Shown: positions 10,306-23,429, counted from the first letter of the stretch. The stretch is 64,000 nucleotides of DNA from Mytilinidion resinicola (GCF_010093595.1 NW_022985459.1:248001-312000); one strand, 5' to 3'. Notes: generated by a model not told the origin, from the letters alone. A program made the numbers and translations.

Positions 10306-11100
10306 TCAACTCCCCTGCTTGTCTCTCGGACGTTGCGGATGACCAAATCCGACCAAATTCGCACCTGGTTTTGATTCAGCCAACTGAGAGCCATCGCCAT
10401 CGGAGTAGGAAGCGTTAAGTTGTAATTCAAGGCTCAGGTGACGTTGGGGTCGAGATCTTTGAGCCTGTTGTAGGGATCGTACAAGGGTGACCAGGCCAGG
10501 CCAATGTTGACGGCTTCCATGAAGACCTCCCGATTCCAGTCCATTAATTATCTTTCCGAGGGCGGCGAATTGCAGTTGTGGACCATTTGCGGGCGGAGGG
10601 TGATAGAAGCCTAGTTGCATAGGAAAGCCTGCGGTGGAAATCCAGGCTGTTGGAACGGCTGGGAGGCTGGAGCATGGATGGCTCGTTCTGGAATCTCGGA
10701 CAGAGCAGTACCGGTATATGCCTGGCTGGGGGCGATGATCTCGGCTTCGTGCAGAGACCAGTTTTTCGTTGCCAAATTGGTAGCAAGAGTGGTCGAAGAG
10801 GACAGGAAGGTCTCCGCCTTTCAACCAAAACTCCAGCACTTCAAGTGGTGGAGAGTGTCGTCCTGCTCTTTGGCGACGCGACCCTGGACCGAGCGGGGAT
10901 ACCAGATTGGTGTCGGCGCGATTATGAATTCCGCTGTTTCCTCCCGCGGTACCTGACTGCTGCAGCGCCGAGCCCAGGTTCATGAAGTCGGCTTCGCACG
11001 AGCGGTAGCTCACCCAACGAGATGAAAATGTGGATGCCGAGGAGAATGCGCAGTGGTCCGCGGGGAGAACATGGTGCGAATGAGTCTTGCAATCAGCCAC
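10306..11100 (-). CDS. Long open frame, unknown, doubtful
   Basis: An uninterrupted minus-strand frame of 264 residues is unusually long for this window, but its composition (many S, R, P, Q, H) is not clearly protein-like. Overlapping frames are open on the other strand and no domain, signal or membrane segment is visible. It may be a chance opening in GC-balanced sequence. I do not recognise it. Confidence 0.15.
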   Translation of the reverse strand: MADCKTHSHHVLPADHCAFSSASTFSSRWVSYRSCEADFMNLGSALQQSGTAGGNSGIHNRADTNLVSPLGPGSRRQRAGRHSPPLEVLEFWLKGGDLPVLFDHSCYQFGNEKLVSARSRDHRPQPGIYRYCSVRDSRTSHPCSSLPAVPTAWISTAGFPMQLGFYHPPPANGPQLQFAALGKIINGLESGGLHGSRQHWPGLVTLVRSLQQAQRSRPQRHLSLELQLNASYSDGDGSQLAESKPGANLVGFGHPQRPRDKQGS

Positions 11101-12284
11101 GCTTTGCAGCTGCCCGGTCCCATTCTGACACTATTTATGGCTGCGGCCGCCCGGTGGGTTGAAGAGCAACACCTTCGCAAGCCTTCTGTGCGTCTTCCAT
11201 CATGTTGACTTTATCGCGATCTATTTCAGGTTAGTATTGAAGGAAGCAAGAAGCCCATTGGCGGGAAAAACTTGCATGTGCCAAATTCATTGTTGTACTG
11301 GACGTTACGAGTATACCCAAGTCCAATGGGCAGCGGGACATTCGTAGGGGACAACAAGAGCTGACATCTTGCAGCAGTCAGGGAGAGTCGGCAGCGGAAG
11401 GGGGTCTCTCTCTTCTGGTTATGCTGGCACTGATGACGCGTCCGTTGGCAGTGCGGCGCGGAGGCGAAGGATATAAGGTGAAGATGTGAGGTAAGGACAG
11501 CCGTCGAGAGTCTCGCACTCGTGTTGGAGGTCAGGCTTCGCGGTGTGGTGAATTGCGCCATTAATACTACCGCCGCTCGTCAGTACGTTGTTGGCGGCAT
11601 TGACGATGCGGTTAATTGCAAGCAGAGTGATGGAGTATACCTAGAACTGCGTTGACCCCGCTAAGGACAAATGCAAGACCTAGGGTTGAGATTAGATTAG
11701 TTATAGCGAGAGCGACACTGCTAGGAAAAGAGTGAAGGGTGGTAAGAGGGATATTTAGGTCCGGTGAGGTTGAAGGCTACCAGCTCGCAAACTATCTGTG
11801 AAACGTCGGTGAAACTGCGGTCCGAGTTGATATGTCGGTCTATTGTCTATTTATACTATTCATTTTCACCTCCTCTTACCCTTAGGGATCTGGCACCTAA
11901 GCGGGCTATGTTATGGACCAGTGTACGAGTTACTGTATCATTGTACGGTTTATTGTTCCTTGTTTGACTTACTGTTTCCTTGTTTGAGTTATTGTTTGTA
12001 TTTTTGTTACTATTTTCACCACCCTGGCGTCCCGGGTTCGAGGCGCGCGGAGGTTACGCGATGGTTTCGTATTTTAAGCAGCTTTTCTGGTCCGGATGGT
12101 GAAGGGGTTTGGGCGGCTTTCGGGGGCGTGTTGGGATGAGAAGGGGGCAGGTCGATGGAGAAATAAATACACGCTTCTAGGAGGCCTTTTACTTTGATAC
12201 AACGCTCACTGTCTGCGTCACCTTCCCGCAAAAAAACAGAAGTAGTGAATCGAAAATCCATACCAAAGATAACAAAAGAGAAAA
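11101..12284. other. No recognised gene; T-rich tract
   Basis: At about 11930-12020 a T-rich stretch repeats TGTTTCCTTGTTTGA-like units on the plus strand. No gene is supported. Confidence 0.4.
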
Positions 12285-12330
12285 AGTGAGTAGACCCATC
12301 GGGGGTCGAACCCCCATCCAGCCGTTAGCG
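12283..12330 (-). tRNA. tRNA-like 3' remnant (weak)
   Basis: On the minus strand GGGGGTTCGACCCCC resembles a T-arm/B-box, followed by GATGGGTCTACTCAC and a TTTTT run that could terminate Pol III. No matching 5' acceptor strand or D-arm is found at the right distance and the T-stem pairs imperfectly. At best it is a decayed tRNA or tRNA-derived scrap. Confidence 0.15.
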
Positions 12331-15300
12331 TGCGCAAAAAAAGATTGTGTTCCAAAGATTAGGTTGTAAGGTGTAATGCGCGGGTCGCGGTAACCTCTGG
12401 TAAAAGGCAAGAGATTAATCCCAGTCAACACCGACGCACCTTACGAAATAACGGCCGAAAATATGAGGTATATATAGGTTACTAAACTGCGCGCGTCACA
12501 TGTAATTAGTTGGGAGGGGTCTGGTTATAGTGTCACAGCTCACGCGTGTTGGTGTTTGTTCGGGACGCTTATTTAGAATATCCCAGAGAGAGCAAAGTAT
12601 GCAATTAAGGGCTTTTAGGTGTGGCATGGATGGCCAAGCACTATTTATTTAATTACCCGACAAAACTCTCACGGTTAAGTCTCCCTTTCTCCAACATTCA
12701 TCCTTCGTGTTTCAAGCTTGAATTGCCCTTTTCGACGAAGCGCGGTAAATTTTCGTCCTTTAAGATATTGTATCTCATTCACACTTTACAGTAAACTCAG
12801 GTTGAAAATTGATGTGAACTCTGTCTTATTTCGGGGGCCCGAAGGCCAAACTATATACTACGTAGGAAGTGACTGTATGCATAGGCAGAAGCACTAATTG
12901 GAGGCAGCAGTAGGCAGCATTAGGCAGGGTAGGCCACCGTACCCCAACCCCTCTCTGTAGAAGTTGTAACTGGCTAGGCATGTAGGCAGCTACTATGCCA
13001 GCAACTCCAAGTCTGTACGTAGGTGACCGTGAACCGTATGAGTTGTTGATCCTAGGTTGTAGCTGTTACAACCCGAGTAGTAAGGTTATCTAGATATTTG
13101 AGCAACGCGAGAACTTGTGGGCGAACCTTGTCACGCAACCATCGTGAGTCGAAGTGATGAATCGCGCTAGAGGTTACGTCGGGAGTCTAGGCGGCGATGA
13201 CCATAAATGCTTTGGGACGATCCTCGATGGTATCGGTAACTGAGGCGCCTGTCGCAAATTGCGGACCCTGCGTATACTAGCCTGCCGAGCAATGTGCAGG
13301 CGCAGGAAGCCTCCTTCGTTCTCTCTAGAGACTATCTCACAGGAAAGCCAGAAGAACATCCTAACTTACTTAATGCTATTCTCTGCATCCCAAGAACGTT
13401 TCCAAAGCCCTGGCTGATAGAGCCGAATCTTCCCATAATTCTTTGGATACGCCCAGCCTTGATAGCTCACCAAAAAGAAATTATTAGAGGATCAAAAGTA
13501 AGGCTCAATCCGGGGTTCCCATGCTGTTGAAAGAACTGGAAAAACCTTCCATTGCCCGCATATTGGGGACGTTTTGACTTCCATGATACACCGGGGTTGT
13601 CATGTTGAGATAGGCATTTCTCACATGGGTCCCAATTTGAAATCCATAACAAGGTTCAAAGAACCTGCTTCGGTCAAGGATTGCCATTTGCGAGATATCA
13701 GCTACCACAACTACAACGTCTCACCTGCTCCTCGTTCACGTGAGGCAGACTCATCGCCACGGGCGATAGACACGGACACGTGATCGACCAAATTTGGACA
13801 GCTAGGGCGTCTGTGACTCTTCACTTCCTACGCGCTCCAAAGTCTCGAACTGAATAACTTCTGTGCAATGGACACGGTCAACTGCATCATACCAAACCCA
13901 TGCGTCGCTCAAGTCCTTTATGTTATTCTGTCAGGCACGGTCTTGGCTCTTGGGCTGACCACTGCTCCAGGTTCCCTGGGTGATTGGTAATTCCGGCAGA
14001 GCCAGGACTTTGGAAAGGTCTCTCCTTTGTCGGCTGCAGCACCGCCAACTCCTTATCTAGCTCTCGCTATAGACACGCTTGGGTGAACAGATGACGTGTC
14101 AAAATTTTGGTTTCGGTTTGGGGCTACGCTTCTTAAGGTATGTTAGGGAGAGCAGGACACGGATCGGTATGGGTTGCTAGGTAGATGTTATTTATGAAGT
14201 GGAGGCAAACAAGGGCGAACGCGGACATGCCCCTTCTCGGCGGCTTGAAATTTCTCTGGGAGCGGTACTTCGAACCCTATTCCAAGGAAGGCGCTCGTGG
14301 GTGGTTAAAGTAGACATGTTCGGACTTTGCGGTAGGGGCCTGATCTTGTGTCGGGGCTAACACTCAGGACGGCATCGTAGATCTAAAACGCCGCATAATT
14401 TCCCGCCACCAGTTTGTTTTTACAGCGGCGACCGAACCTGATCCCTACCGGATAGAGGACTACGGTGTGGTCGAGCATAGCAATGCTCGCCGTAACTGGG
14501 TTTCCGCGGACCTCGACCTTCTACCTTGGGCTTGACGATTCTTACTTCGAAGGCGAGTGTTAATATCGAGACAGCAACATCGGGTAGTTAAATCCAGGCG
14601 AGACTTGATAGCTTGGGTGTGTTCGGGAGATCCGCGCAGGCGAGCTGAGTTGAGGGGGAATGGTAACAACGGTAGAGAGCTAGCTGCAATAACTGTGATT
14701 GCGGATTACCTAGGAGCTGATGCTTGTCCTGGAGTATCTGTCAACGGACAGTAGAGCAAGCTACTCTTTTGATCTTGCAAGTTGCGCGCTTTCACCGTAA
14801 GCTCCGATCCTCAATGGAATTCCTAATGGTGTCCTCTAAAGGATTCTGTCTGGGTTTCCCGTAGTCCGGCTTCTCCCATCAAGCCACGATCGTAGCAATC
14901 GTATCCCTTGGCGAATGTTTTCCATGCCTCCAACCCTTGCATTGCATTCCTCATGTATCCTGAATACGTCCTATCTCATCTGCCGGTCACGCCCCAAGGT
15001 ACATCAGGGTGGACACGTCATGCGGGGTCCGTCTCCTCTCCGCGATCTTCTCCACCTTCGACTCCACGATATCCGGCCTCCGCCTCCTCGAGCATTCGGA
15101 CGCTTCCCATTCGTCTCCTGTAGCCCGGTTATGAGACCCACGTTTCAATCTTGGATAACGCCCAGTGCCCTACGCGCGAAGTGTTCTAGTTTACAACGGT
15201 TCACACAAAGACTCTTTTGGCGATGTGGCGACCTCGCGCGCCTGTACTTCCTCCGACTACGTCATCGTCGACACAGTTCCTATCTAGGGAGTTGTAACGG

Positions 15301-17429
15301 CAGTCACCATGGCGATCGTCGTTGCTGCTAGGAGAAAGGCTTCGTGGGGAGTAGGAGCGGCGACTGTAATGCAGTGAGTGTGGCTTGCCTCTTTGCCTCC
15401 GTCGAGCTGATCCAGGCTGAAGGCGCTGAAATAGCCTGTGGAATACGCTTGTAAAGGAGGATATTGTGTCGAATGGGGTCGTGGGAGAAGATGGTGGTTT
15501 GGAGTTGCGACTGCGTAGATGGTTGAGCGAGCCCGCCTTGTGGAGGGAAGAGGAGCGAAGGCAACATGGAGGATTCCCGGCCGCCAGGCAAAACTGAAAA
15601 GATGATGGCAGACGGGTGTGCCACTGTGACCATGTCCATGAACGAGGTGCTTACTCAACAAAGGCTCGCTCGTGCCAGCATCCTGTATCTCGTAAGCTCC
15701 AGTGCTTCTCCAACCCCGGTCCTGCGCTTCTTCTGTGTTTGGCCAGACCCCGGCGGTATGTCGATCTGCTTTCGAAGGTGGAGGCCAAGAGATAATCAGC
15801 GACAGTCCGTGTTCCTTTGCCGTGGCCTTCATTCTCCCTATCCTCGACGTGTCCAATTTGCCGTCAGCGGATCACTAGAGTACTTGTACCCCCAAAAACC
15901 CGTGTGTAGACTTCCTTCGTCTTCATGTCTCGAAATTCCATGCGCTAACCTAATGCTCTGTCATACCCGCCAGGCGCCAGAGACTCAGCCGTTGCTAGGT
16001 ATGGATTCGGTTCCACGTCTTGCCGTTTGGTTGGGTCAAGGTGCATGGAATGACTGCAGCGAGTTGAGGTGAGATTGAACAACACTGAATTGGGGAGGGT
16101 GATCTCGGTGATGATAGATTGATAAGATGCTGCTTGTCGATGAGGCAGAAGGCTGTGAATGTACTGGGGATGGATCTAATCGCGATTTTCCGAGGAGGCG
16201 GGAAGGAGGATGCCGGTATGGAAGACGCTGAGCTGGATTTCGCGGGAGCCTTTCAAGATGTCAGCATTGCAACAGGTAGAAGACGATCTGGTCGCCGCAC
16301 CAAAACGCGCGGTATGGTGTCGGAAGGATTTTGGGTTCGGGGAAGAGCTCACTCTCCCACCTTCTCCGCCTTGTGTCTGCCAGGTCTGCAATCCATGTGT
16401 AACGCGTAGGGTGTTGAATTTTCTAGGTGGGAAGGTCGGGATTGTTCGCATTAGACCGCGTCGCGTCGTCTAGTGCCACCATTCTGATACTCAGTTGACG
16501 AGCTATATATTGAACATGAGGACGGGGAAGGCCTACGTATTCAATGGAGACAAGTACGCCGATTTATGAGACCCTAGATAATCATCTCATGTAACACCAG
16601 GGCTTGGTCTCTCGGACTGGATCGGCGATTGTTGTGCGTCCGCGTTGGCTTTGTAAGAGGTGGAGCCAGGGATTGGTCTAATATCGTGCGAGCCATTCTA
16701 GGAGGGATGCTCGAGCCATTCCTATAGGAGAATGAGCTGGCTTTCGTGAACGGGATTGGGTCGGAGAGTGATCATAGCGCGTCGTGATGCTGTTCGTGGT
16801 ATCGCGCCAGAGATAGAAGCGGACAAGGCGGGCGCGATTGCGAAGCCGTATGGGTAGGACATTGCGGCGATGTCTGAGATGCGTGTTTCCGACATGCGGA
16901 GTAGACTTTTATTGTTTTTGGGGAATGGTGGGTAGGAGAGGTTGTGTATTCTTACTGAGCAGCTGAGCGAGTATCTTAGGCAACTCTTTCGTCTGTTCAC
17001 CCTGCTGCTTTGCCCCTGCCTCTTCTACAGTACCCGTGGCTTCGAAACGCGTTCCTAGATTTTAAAAGAGATGATACTGGTTGACGTGGTGGGAAAATCA
17101 CGCGCGAAACTGGAGGTTTAGCGGTTACCAATAGGTCCGGCCGCAACAAAGAAGGCAGAGAAGGATCCGGATCCTATAAGAGAGAGCATTGGCGCGTTGG
17201 AATTGACAGGCGTCAGCTGGTATTCCAGGGGAATCTTCTGATCCCTAGCTCTTTAGAAGGCTGCATCTCTCGTTGTCGCATTGGCAACTACACGTGGTCC
17301 TGGTCAAGCGACTCGCGGGTGAGGGACAGCGGTATCCCGAAGTGTTGTAGTGCCTCTGCCAGACGGTGGAAGGTCGTCGTGGTGATGGTAGTAAAGGTCG
17401 CGAGAATCCCGCCAGCCAGTATCAACAAC
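12331..17429. other. About 5 kb without a supported gene
   Basis: Both strands carry only short overlapping frames. The longest (minus 15284-15856, 190 residues) shows no recognisable domain and competes with open frames on the opposite strand. I see no transposon ends, RNA genes or convincing intron series. Confidence 0.4.
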
Positions 17430-18055
17430 AACACGACGCGACAAGATGGCTTTGGATGAACTAGAGGAAGATCTCTTCTTCGAAGTCCTAGACAAGCTGA
17501 GAGATTCAATGAAAAAAAGGTTCGCATCAGCCCGAGGCAGTGCAATACGAGCGACACTGTGTCCCCTGACATAGGCAAGCCTAGCGGCCAGGGAACGGTT
17601 TCTAAAGACTAGAATAATCGAGATGTCCTCGTAGGGACCTTCCAGCGATTAAACTGAAAATAACCTGTGAAGAATGTTAGTGATAAGAGGAAGAGAGGAA
17701 GGAAGGAGGAGAGAACTTACAGATACTACCCATAATCCAAGCCAAAAGGCACTGTGATGGTTGTCAGTATGTGATGAGAAAGGAAAGGATGGGGGTCGAG
17801 TTGAGACTTACAAGAGAGCTGAGGTTTAGGAACTGTGGGTGACAAGTCAATATAGCTGGCGAAAAACTCGCTTAGCTGGCTTACTCATCAACGCTAGTGA
17901 ATTTAATCGACTCTTCTTAGGCAGTGTAATCGTGTCAGTGCACTTGGGTAGGCTGTTGCCTGGAATCCAGGACCTCCAGGGCCGGAGAGGGGCATGGAAG
18001 GCGGTGGAACCCGAGTGCACGCCGGGTTGGTCACTTCAACGTCACACTTGACCAA
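17430..18055 (-). repeat. Family A dispersed repeat, copy A2 (two introns)
   Basis: Read on the minus strand, this copy aligns with 61080-61620. It contains the GAGGTCCTGG block, AGTCGATT, the TGATGAGTAAGC-AGCTAAGCGAG block, two intron-like insertions (17752-17811 and 17665-17720), TTTAATCGCTGG, ACATCTCGATTA, GTGTCGCTCGTATTGCACTG and the TCAGCTTGTCTA-GAAGAAG end. Both insertions begin GTAAGT and end CACAG with a CTAAC/CTGAC branch point. No product is recognised. The family appears to descend from a spliced gene. Confidence 0.7.
17665..17720 (-). other. Intron present in A2, absent in A4
   Basis: On the minus strand this 56 bp segment begins GTAAGTTCTCTCC and ends ATCACTAACATTCTTCACAG, with donor, branch point and acceptor all matching fungal consensus. 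In copy A4 the flanking sequences are joined directly at 61379/61380. Confidence 0.7.
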
Positions 18056-18059
18056 GACC

Positions 18060-19380
18060 CTCAGTCTCTACGGCGCCAATGTCACGGGCCGAGCTCGGTA
18101 TCATGAAGGAGATGCCAGTCAGATTTGGGGTTGAAGGTATGGGTAAGATACTGAGGGATGGCTTACACTGATAGAGACGACAATCCATACTGTTAGCATA
18201 AGTTTTCCGCTTGTTTGGATATTCATTCAGCCTCTTCTCGCAACCACTACTATGCTCATCCCATGAAGATCGTAAAACCCGAGAACCGTAGAGTTTTGCA
18301 GAAGTAATTTTAAGATTTATGCGAGGACCAACGATCTAGAAATACACCGCCAGCCCACCGACAGGCCAAAGCGACAGAATATCTTTAAGCAAGAAGCATC
18401 TAGTTGAAGGTACTACCTGACACTCGTTCGCTTATATCATTGACTCACTTGTCTTATACAGGATTATGCGCCTTGTCTCATCTCAGAAGATTACTGAGAA
18501 CCTTGTCAACATTATCGAAAGCGCAGGACCTCCGACACAGCACATACTCCACCAATAAGAGTTTCTCGAAGACATGTTGGGCGCCGTACCACTCAAGCTA
18601 GCTACACTCTCTCTGGAGCTTCTCTACTTTTGACCTGACGCCAATTCTTTAGATTGGTCGGCATGACGCTTCCTCCCTCAAGCGCCAACCGGACTTCGAC
18701 CTCCATCCTTCACCAATCTGGCGCACTTAGCCAAGTTCCTTCTAGAGGACTTCAACCCAAAGAGTTTCTAGTCCACGACTCGTCTAAGACATCTGGTGCG
18801 CTGAGCGCCTTGGGACATTTCACCAGGACATAGTCAGCTTCACTGCGGCATGGCGGCGGCTAGTAGCACTCACGCCTGTTTCTAACCTCACAAGCATTAT
18901 CTAGAGGGACAGCGGCAACTCATTTGTGGTTATAGAGGCTCCACGTCTGGGCATACAGTTAAGCGGTACCCTTTCAACCACTATCCTCCAAGTGAAGTGG
19001 TATAACGACCTGCGCGTTTTGCAGCGTTCTTGGCTTAGACTGTTGACCGCCTCAGCCGAACTTCCAGCTCTTCACCTCGACCAACCTTCCGGCTCACCAC
19101 CACCCCGACTCACTGCACCCTTAGCAACGCCCACAGCTGCACTCGGAGTCCATGATGCAACAAGACATAACAAACCTCATCTCCTAGCCTCTGTTGGTGG
19201 ATTCGCCGCTCAGCGACACCCCGGACTTCACGGCGAGCCGTCCAAGCGCAAGAGCTCACTCTGGTCAGTACTATCTCGGACGAGACTGCTTCACGTACCG
19301 TCCACAAAGTGAAGTGGTTTAACATCTTCTAGCTACCGCAGCGTCCTTGCTGCGGACCGCCCATGACGGACCTCATCGCC
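18060..19380. other. No recognised gene; small local duplication
   Basis: AGTGAAGTGGTATAAC at about 18990 and AGTGAAGTGGTTTAAC at about 19306 are each followed by a GCAGCG-CTTG block, indicating a decayed duplication about 315 bp apart. Frames through the region are not recognised. Confidence 0.35.
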
Positions 19381-19409
19381 CACGCCCCGTTCCACGCATT
19401 GTCAACGTT

Positions 19410-19743
19410 CTGGAACCGGAGACGACAAGGCGAGGAACGACGGAGGAATCCGTTAGGAGATCGGGGACTACTATGCGAACAAGGTAGGGCACTTGCTCCT
19501 GTTTCATGTGGTGTGCCTGCTAATTATATGTGCGTGTAGTTCGGAATCTTGCAGAAAGTCCACCCGTGCCGGGCAGGCAACCACGCGCAGGCCCTAGTGT
19601 TCCTGAAGTTCGCCAGTGAGTTCGACGCGCTTATGGCCGTGGATCGTTTCAATGGTCCGACCAAAGCGGGTGCCTTTCGGAGCAAACAAACGACCGCCAA
19701 GTTCTACAACTTGGAGGACTTCGAACACGGCGTCTACGAGTGA
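19410..19743 (+). pseudogene. 3' end of a UHM-type RRM splicing-factor gene
   Basis: Two exons joined by a 56 bp intron (19484-19539; donor GTAGGG, branch TGCTAATTA, acceptor GTAG) read EIGDYYANK | FGILQKVHP, then ALVFLKFASEFDALMAVDRFNG and AKFYNLEDFEHGVYE followed by TGA at 19741-19743. The order (helix, strand, VFLKF strand, A-AV--LNG helix, A-FYN-E-F--G-Y end) is that of the C-terminal U2AF-homology motif of splicing factors such as SPF45/RBM17 or PUF60-like proteins. It is broken: an in-frame TAG lies just before EIGDYY, about six extra residues interrupt the strand after FNG, and everything upstream is lost. Confidence 0.55.
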
Positions 19744-22700
19744 GGGAAGGCTGGAGCGGGCCTCACTTGTGCTGTCTGGGTGATGGGCTTGGAATATGGT
19801 GGCGATTCTAGTTGGAGACGCCTGCGGTACCATGCAGGATCTCAGGTCACAAGCGGGGAGGACTTCTGTGGTAGTGACAAGGGCAGAGAAATTAGCGGAC
19901 CGGCTAGTCTCTTGATATGACAATGAAGCTGTTCTAGTTTTACACCTCAAGTACATCTCAACATGTTTATCTAGGAGAGTGCTATTTGAGATATGGCATA
20001 GTCTCCCGTCGCGTCCATTGAGTTCGAGGTTTTGGCCCCACTGCCAACTTGTCGTCTGCTTCTGTCCGAAGCTTACGTCCCTAACTTCACCCTCCACGAA
20101 CAAGCATATCGAATGGAAAGTTGTCTGATTTTGAGTATTGTACATTTCGCCCTGCTCAGTTATCGTACCGATTCGCAACCCACAGTCTCCTTGCCTAACA
20201 CAGGTCCGACTATTTAGTCCTACAGCTATTGTACTCATTCCCCTCTATAATTGTCTCTAAGCTGTTTTATTCCCGTTCAACGCAGACTTGCTCTACCCTT
20301 CTTCGCGCATTCCTTCTAGTCCATCACGAGTTGTCCCTCCCACCACCACTCCGCGAAGTAATTAAATCTAACTTCGAACTCGGTCATCATGCGGTTCGCG
20401 GCGGGGTTCGGGCCGGAGTCGGTCGTGAAAATAGGCGTGAACGGCGGCTTTTCGCCCGGATTGTTTCCGGAATTTTGGCGGGACTGGTCGAGACAATATC
20501 GTCACAAGCCTGAGGAAAATTAGCATCTTAGTCTTTAGAGGGCCGGTATCGGTTAAACCAACCCGTGTTATGTGTGTCCGAGATTCTACGTGATGACTGG
20601 CGTCGCGCTTCTTGTGTCCCTTTCAATTCGGGTCTTAAATCCCGTCTCTTTCACCCGGCGCCAGGCGGAGTTTCCGGCTCTAGTTGGTGGGTCCGGTTGA
20701 GTTTCGGAATAAGCATAGGACGGGTTGGCTGAATCGGACTCTCGGTCTGGAGAGGTAGGCTCTGGAGTTTCTTAACCCCCCTCCCAGATCATCAACATAG
20801 AAACAACTCTAAACAAGTAGGTTTGCCCATTGTGTTCTGGTCTGAACTCTCCGCGTCTAGTTGCAAAAGTCGCTCAATTAATAAGTTCGGCTCTAGCTGA
20901 ACATTAGGCCGAAATTCCTGATCAGACTCCGGCTGCCCTTCTGGTCGCGCTTTGGTCTGACGCTCTGGTCTTTGATAAGATGCCGTGTCTGTTCCCGTTT
21001 TTGGCGACTTTCTGGTTGACCTACAGACTGGAAGCGCGGCATGCATCCTAGTATTCCTCCACCTTGCTGCTCCCCTTCCCGCTCTATATTCTTAAGACTC
21101 ATTCTCTTCCTTCGACGCGCGTTGTCTTGTACCATTCCTCGTCCGATCCCGCGATATAGGGTCTGCCACCGCTCCGCAAAGCGATTTGAATCCAACTTGG
21201 AACTCCAGTGGCATGGTGTCCAGGAGCAGGTCGGTAGCCATGAGGGTGGTTATGAACGACCAGTAGAACAGCTTGCCACCACTCTTGATTCCGTCGAGAC
21301 ACTTCTAGCTCGTTGCTAGGATATCGACCACCCCATCTCTTTCCGTTTAGGAACGAGCTGGCCGATGGCTGGGATAACCACGACGGGAAGTTCAATGTCG
21401 CAGTTACTGTTGTTGATGTGCTCGTCGTTTTCTGTAGAATTAATTGCGAGTAGGCGAGGTCGTTTGTGTTGGTGGCGCTGGGATGTTCCCGAACCTTCCG
21501 CTTGAATGGTGATGTTGAGTTGGGTCAACTACGAGGGTATACGCTCTGTTGGGTGCTTGCTGAATGGTGGGCGCAACATCGCCGGTTGGGGACGCTGGGA
21601 ATGACTTGTCCGCAAGGCCGCGGTCTGGTGGAAAGAGATTGACGTCTTCGAGCTCTTCAAGTGGGAGCCAGGCATGTTAGCATGCATGTGTGGAGAGGTC
21701 GTAGCTGATCTCTCTGGTAGGACGGGTGTCTGTGAGGATGGGCTGCTCTTGGGAAGGAACGCATCTGTCCACCATTAGCGGGACAGCTTGATGCAGTCGG
21801 CTGCGGCGCCGAGAATGTTACTCACGTTTGTTGTAACGTTGAGGAAGTCGGTATCCTGGTCTCTAGAGAGCTGGTGTTCGTTTAATATGCCAACGCCTCG
21901 TACGATATTGCCTTAAGAAACGCGGCATGCATCCTAGTATCCTCCAGCTCATTGCCGCGATCTGTGACCCTTCTTTTGTCTATGTTCTCTACTTATCCGA
22001 TGCTCCGAAATAACCTTGGTCCTAGATTGGGACACTAGGCAGTCTCGCTGCTATCCAGCATAGTACTCGCCGCTCGCAGCTTGGAAGAATGACGCAGCGG
22101 CGCATTCGAGCGGAATTCCTTAGCACCGATAGCGCCAAGGCTAATGACCGACGATGAGGGAATGCTGTCAGCTCAGACGGCGAATGCGAGGGACGCGGGA
22201 TTGACGACCGACATCCAAATGCGGTTCTTGTACACCTTGAACCTTAACCAGCTCGTCGAAGTTGATGTACACGTCACAATAGTAGTAGAAGGTCCGCTTT
22301 TTGTAATCACTGCGGAGAGGTTAGGGAATGCTACGCGTGGCCCGCGCGGGGATTAGGTAGCCTTACAGTTAATATTCTGCGTCAAGGATCTGCATGCTGA
22401 CTCTCAGAGCATTTAATGAATAGGATCCGCCGCCCATGAGCTATAGGAATGCTCTTCACTTTCCTCGCGTCTTCCTGGGTAGTGGTGACCTCTGTGTCTG
22501 GAGGGCTGGTAGTAGCCCATGCCGTTGGATTGAAATAAGGCCTTGACTCAAAGGACGGTTCATGTCCCGGCGACCTGCGTGGAATGTTCGGTAGTCATCC
22601 GTCAAATGTAGGTCGTGACGAGAAATCCTAGGTTGGCAGCTATCGCCGTTGAAAGGAGGCCGCACCCTTGTCTAGCACTCGTTGCTGATGTTGCTACGCG

Positions 22701-23040
22701 TGAAAGGTTGATGCGGACGAGAAGCTCGAGAGACTACGCTCCGCAGTGAACTGATGAGGTGCGGTGCGATCATAGTACAGCGCTCGACTTTGGCATCGCG
22801 GAAGTCGAGGTCTACCATGCAGCGTACTCTGGGTCTAGCGCTGCTGCTTGTGATCTCCATTCTGTACTTCTTCTACGTCTGATACTTATTCGGGGATCCA
22901 GGGGGGCTGTGCCTGCAAGTATAGCCAGCCGTTCTGTTTCTTTGTTGCCGTCCGGCATAGTGAAGAATGTTCAAGGTTTGAACAATCAAGGTTTAAGCAA
23001 TCGCAGGCCCTCAAGTAGTGTGTTACTCGCAGCATTCACA
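19744..23040. other. No supported gene; one repeated 19-mer
   Basis: GCGGCATGCATCCTAGTAT occurs at about 21037 and about 21923, each followed by a CCTCCA-like tail. No recognisable gene was found on either strand. Confidence 0.4.
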
Positions 23041-23044
23041 TAAT

Positions 23045-23404
23045 TCAGGCAATGCTACGTCCTTTCAGTGGATAAGTGGACACAAGGCAATGATCGGGAA
23101 TCCCAGGGGCGCGAGAACTTGTTCTCAGGACGAGGTCGAGAGGGCGAGATGCTGAGCGAAGAGTAGGAGGGCAGAGGCACATAACCGTCCATGGGGTGCC
23201 CTCCTCGGAGCCCAGGTGGATCTCCTTAAGCGCGAAGAACTCGCCGATCTGGCGGTTACGACCTTTGAAAACCTGGGCAGTCTTTTTGAAGACCTGGCAG
23301 TCAGCGTGTGGGTCAGTACTGCGGGCCAAGTGACTCACTGAAGCATAGGTGCCTTCGCCGAGCCTCTCCAGCTGCTAGAAGCTTGGGTGCTTGCGGTTGT
23401 CCAT
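23045..23404 (-). pseudogene. Pho85-like CDK 5' fragment, copy 2
   Basis: The minus strand reads [25 protein letters not shown], a ~44 bp intron ending CTGACTGCCAG, then VFK...[21 protein letters not shown] and SEEGTP. This is the N-terminal lobe of a Pho85/PhoA-type cyclin-dependent kinase: glycine-rich loop G-EGTYA, ATP-lysine in FALKEI, and the residues just before the PSTAIRE helix. It is dead. A TAG replaces a glutamine codon in exon 1, a codon is missing, the VFK region is partly duplicated, and the PSTAIRE helix onward is replaced by unrelated sequence. Its upstream side is interrupted at 23438 by the mobile element described next. Confidence 0.75.
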
Positions 23405-23429
23405 GGTAATCTGCTGGCTTCCGCCGAGG

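Noticed and set aside
10306..11100. 264-residue minus-strand frame as a confident gene
   Set aside because: Composition is not protein-like, overlapping frames are open on the other strand, and no domain or splice evidence supports it. Kept only as a low-confidence entry.
12029..12050. B-box-like GGGTTCGAGGC on the plus strand
   Set aside because: No A box upstream in the T-rich tract and no T-stem pairing.
15284..15856. 190-residue minus-strand frame as a gene
   Set aside because: His/Pro/Ser/Ala-rich without recognisable features; the opposite strand is also open over the same interval.
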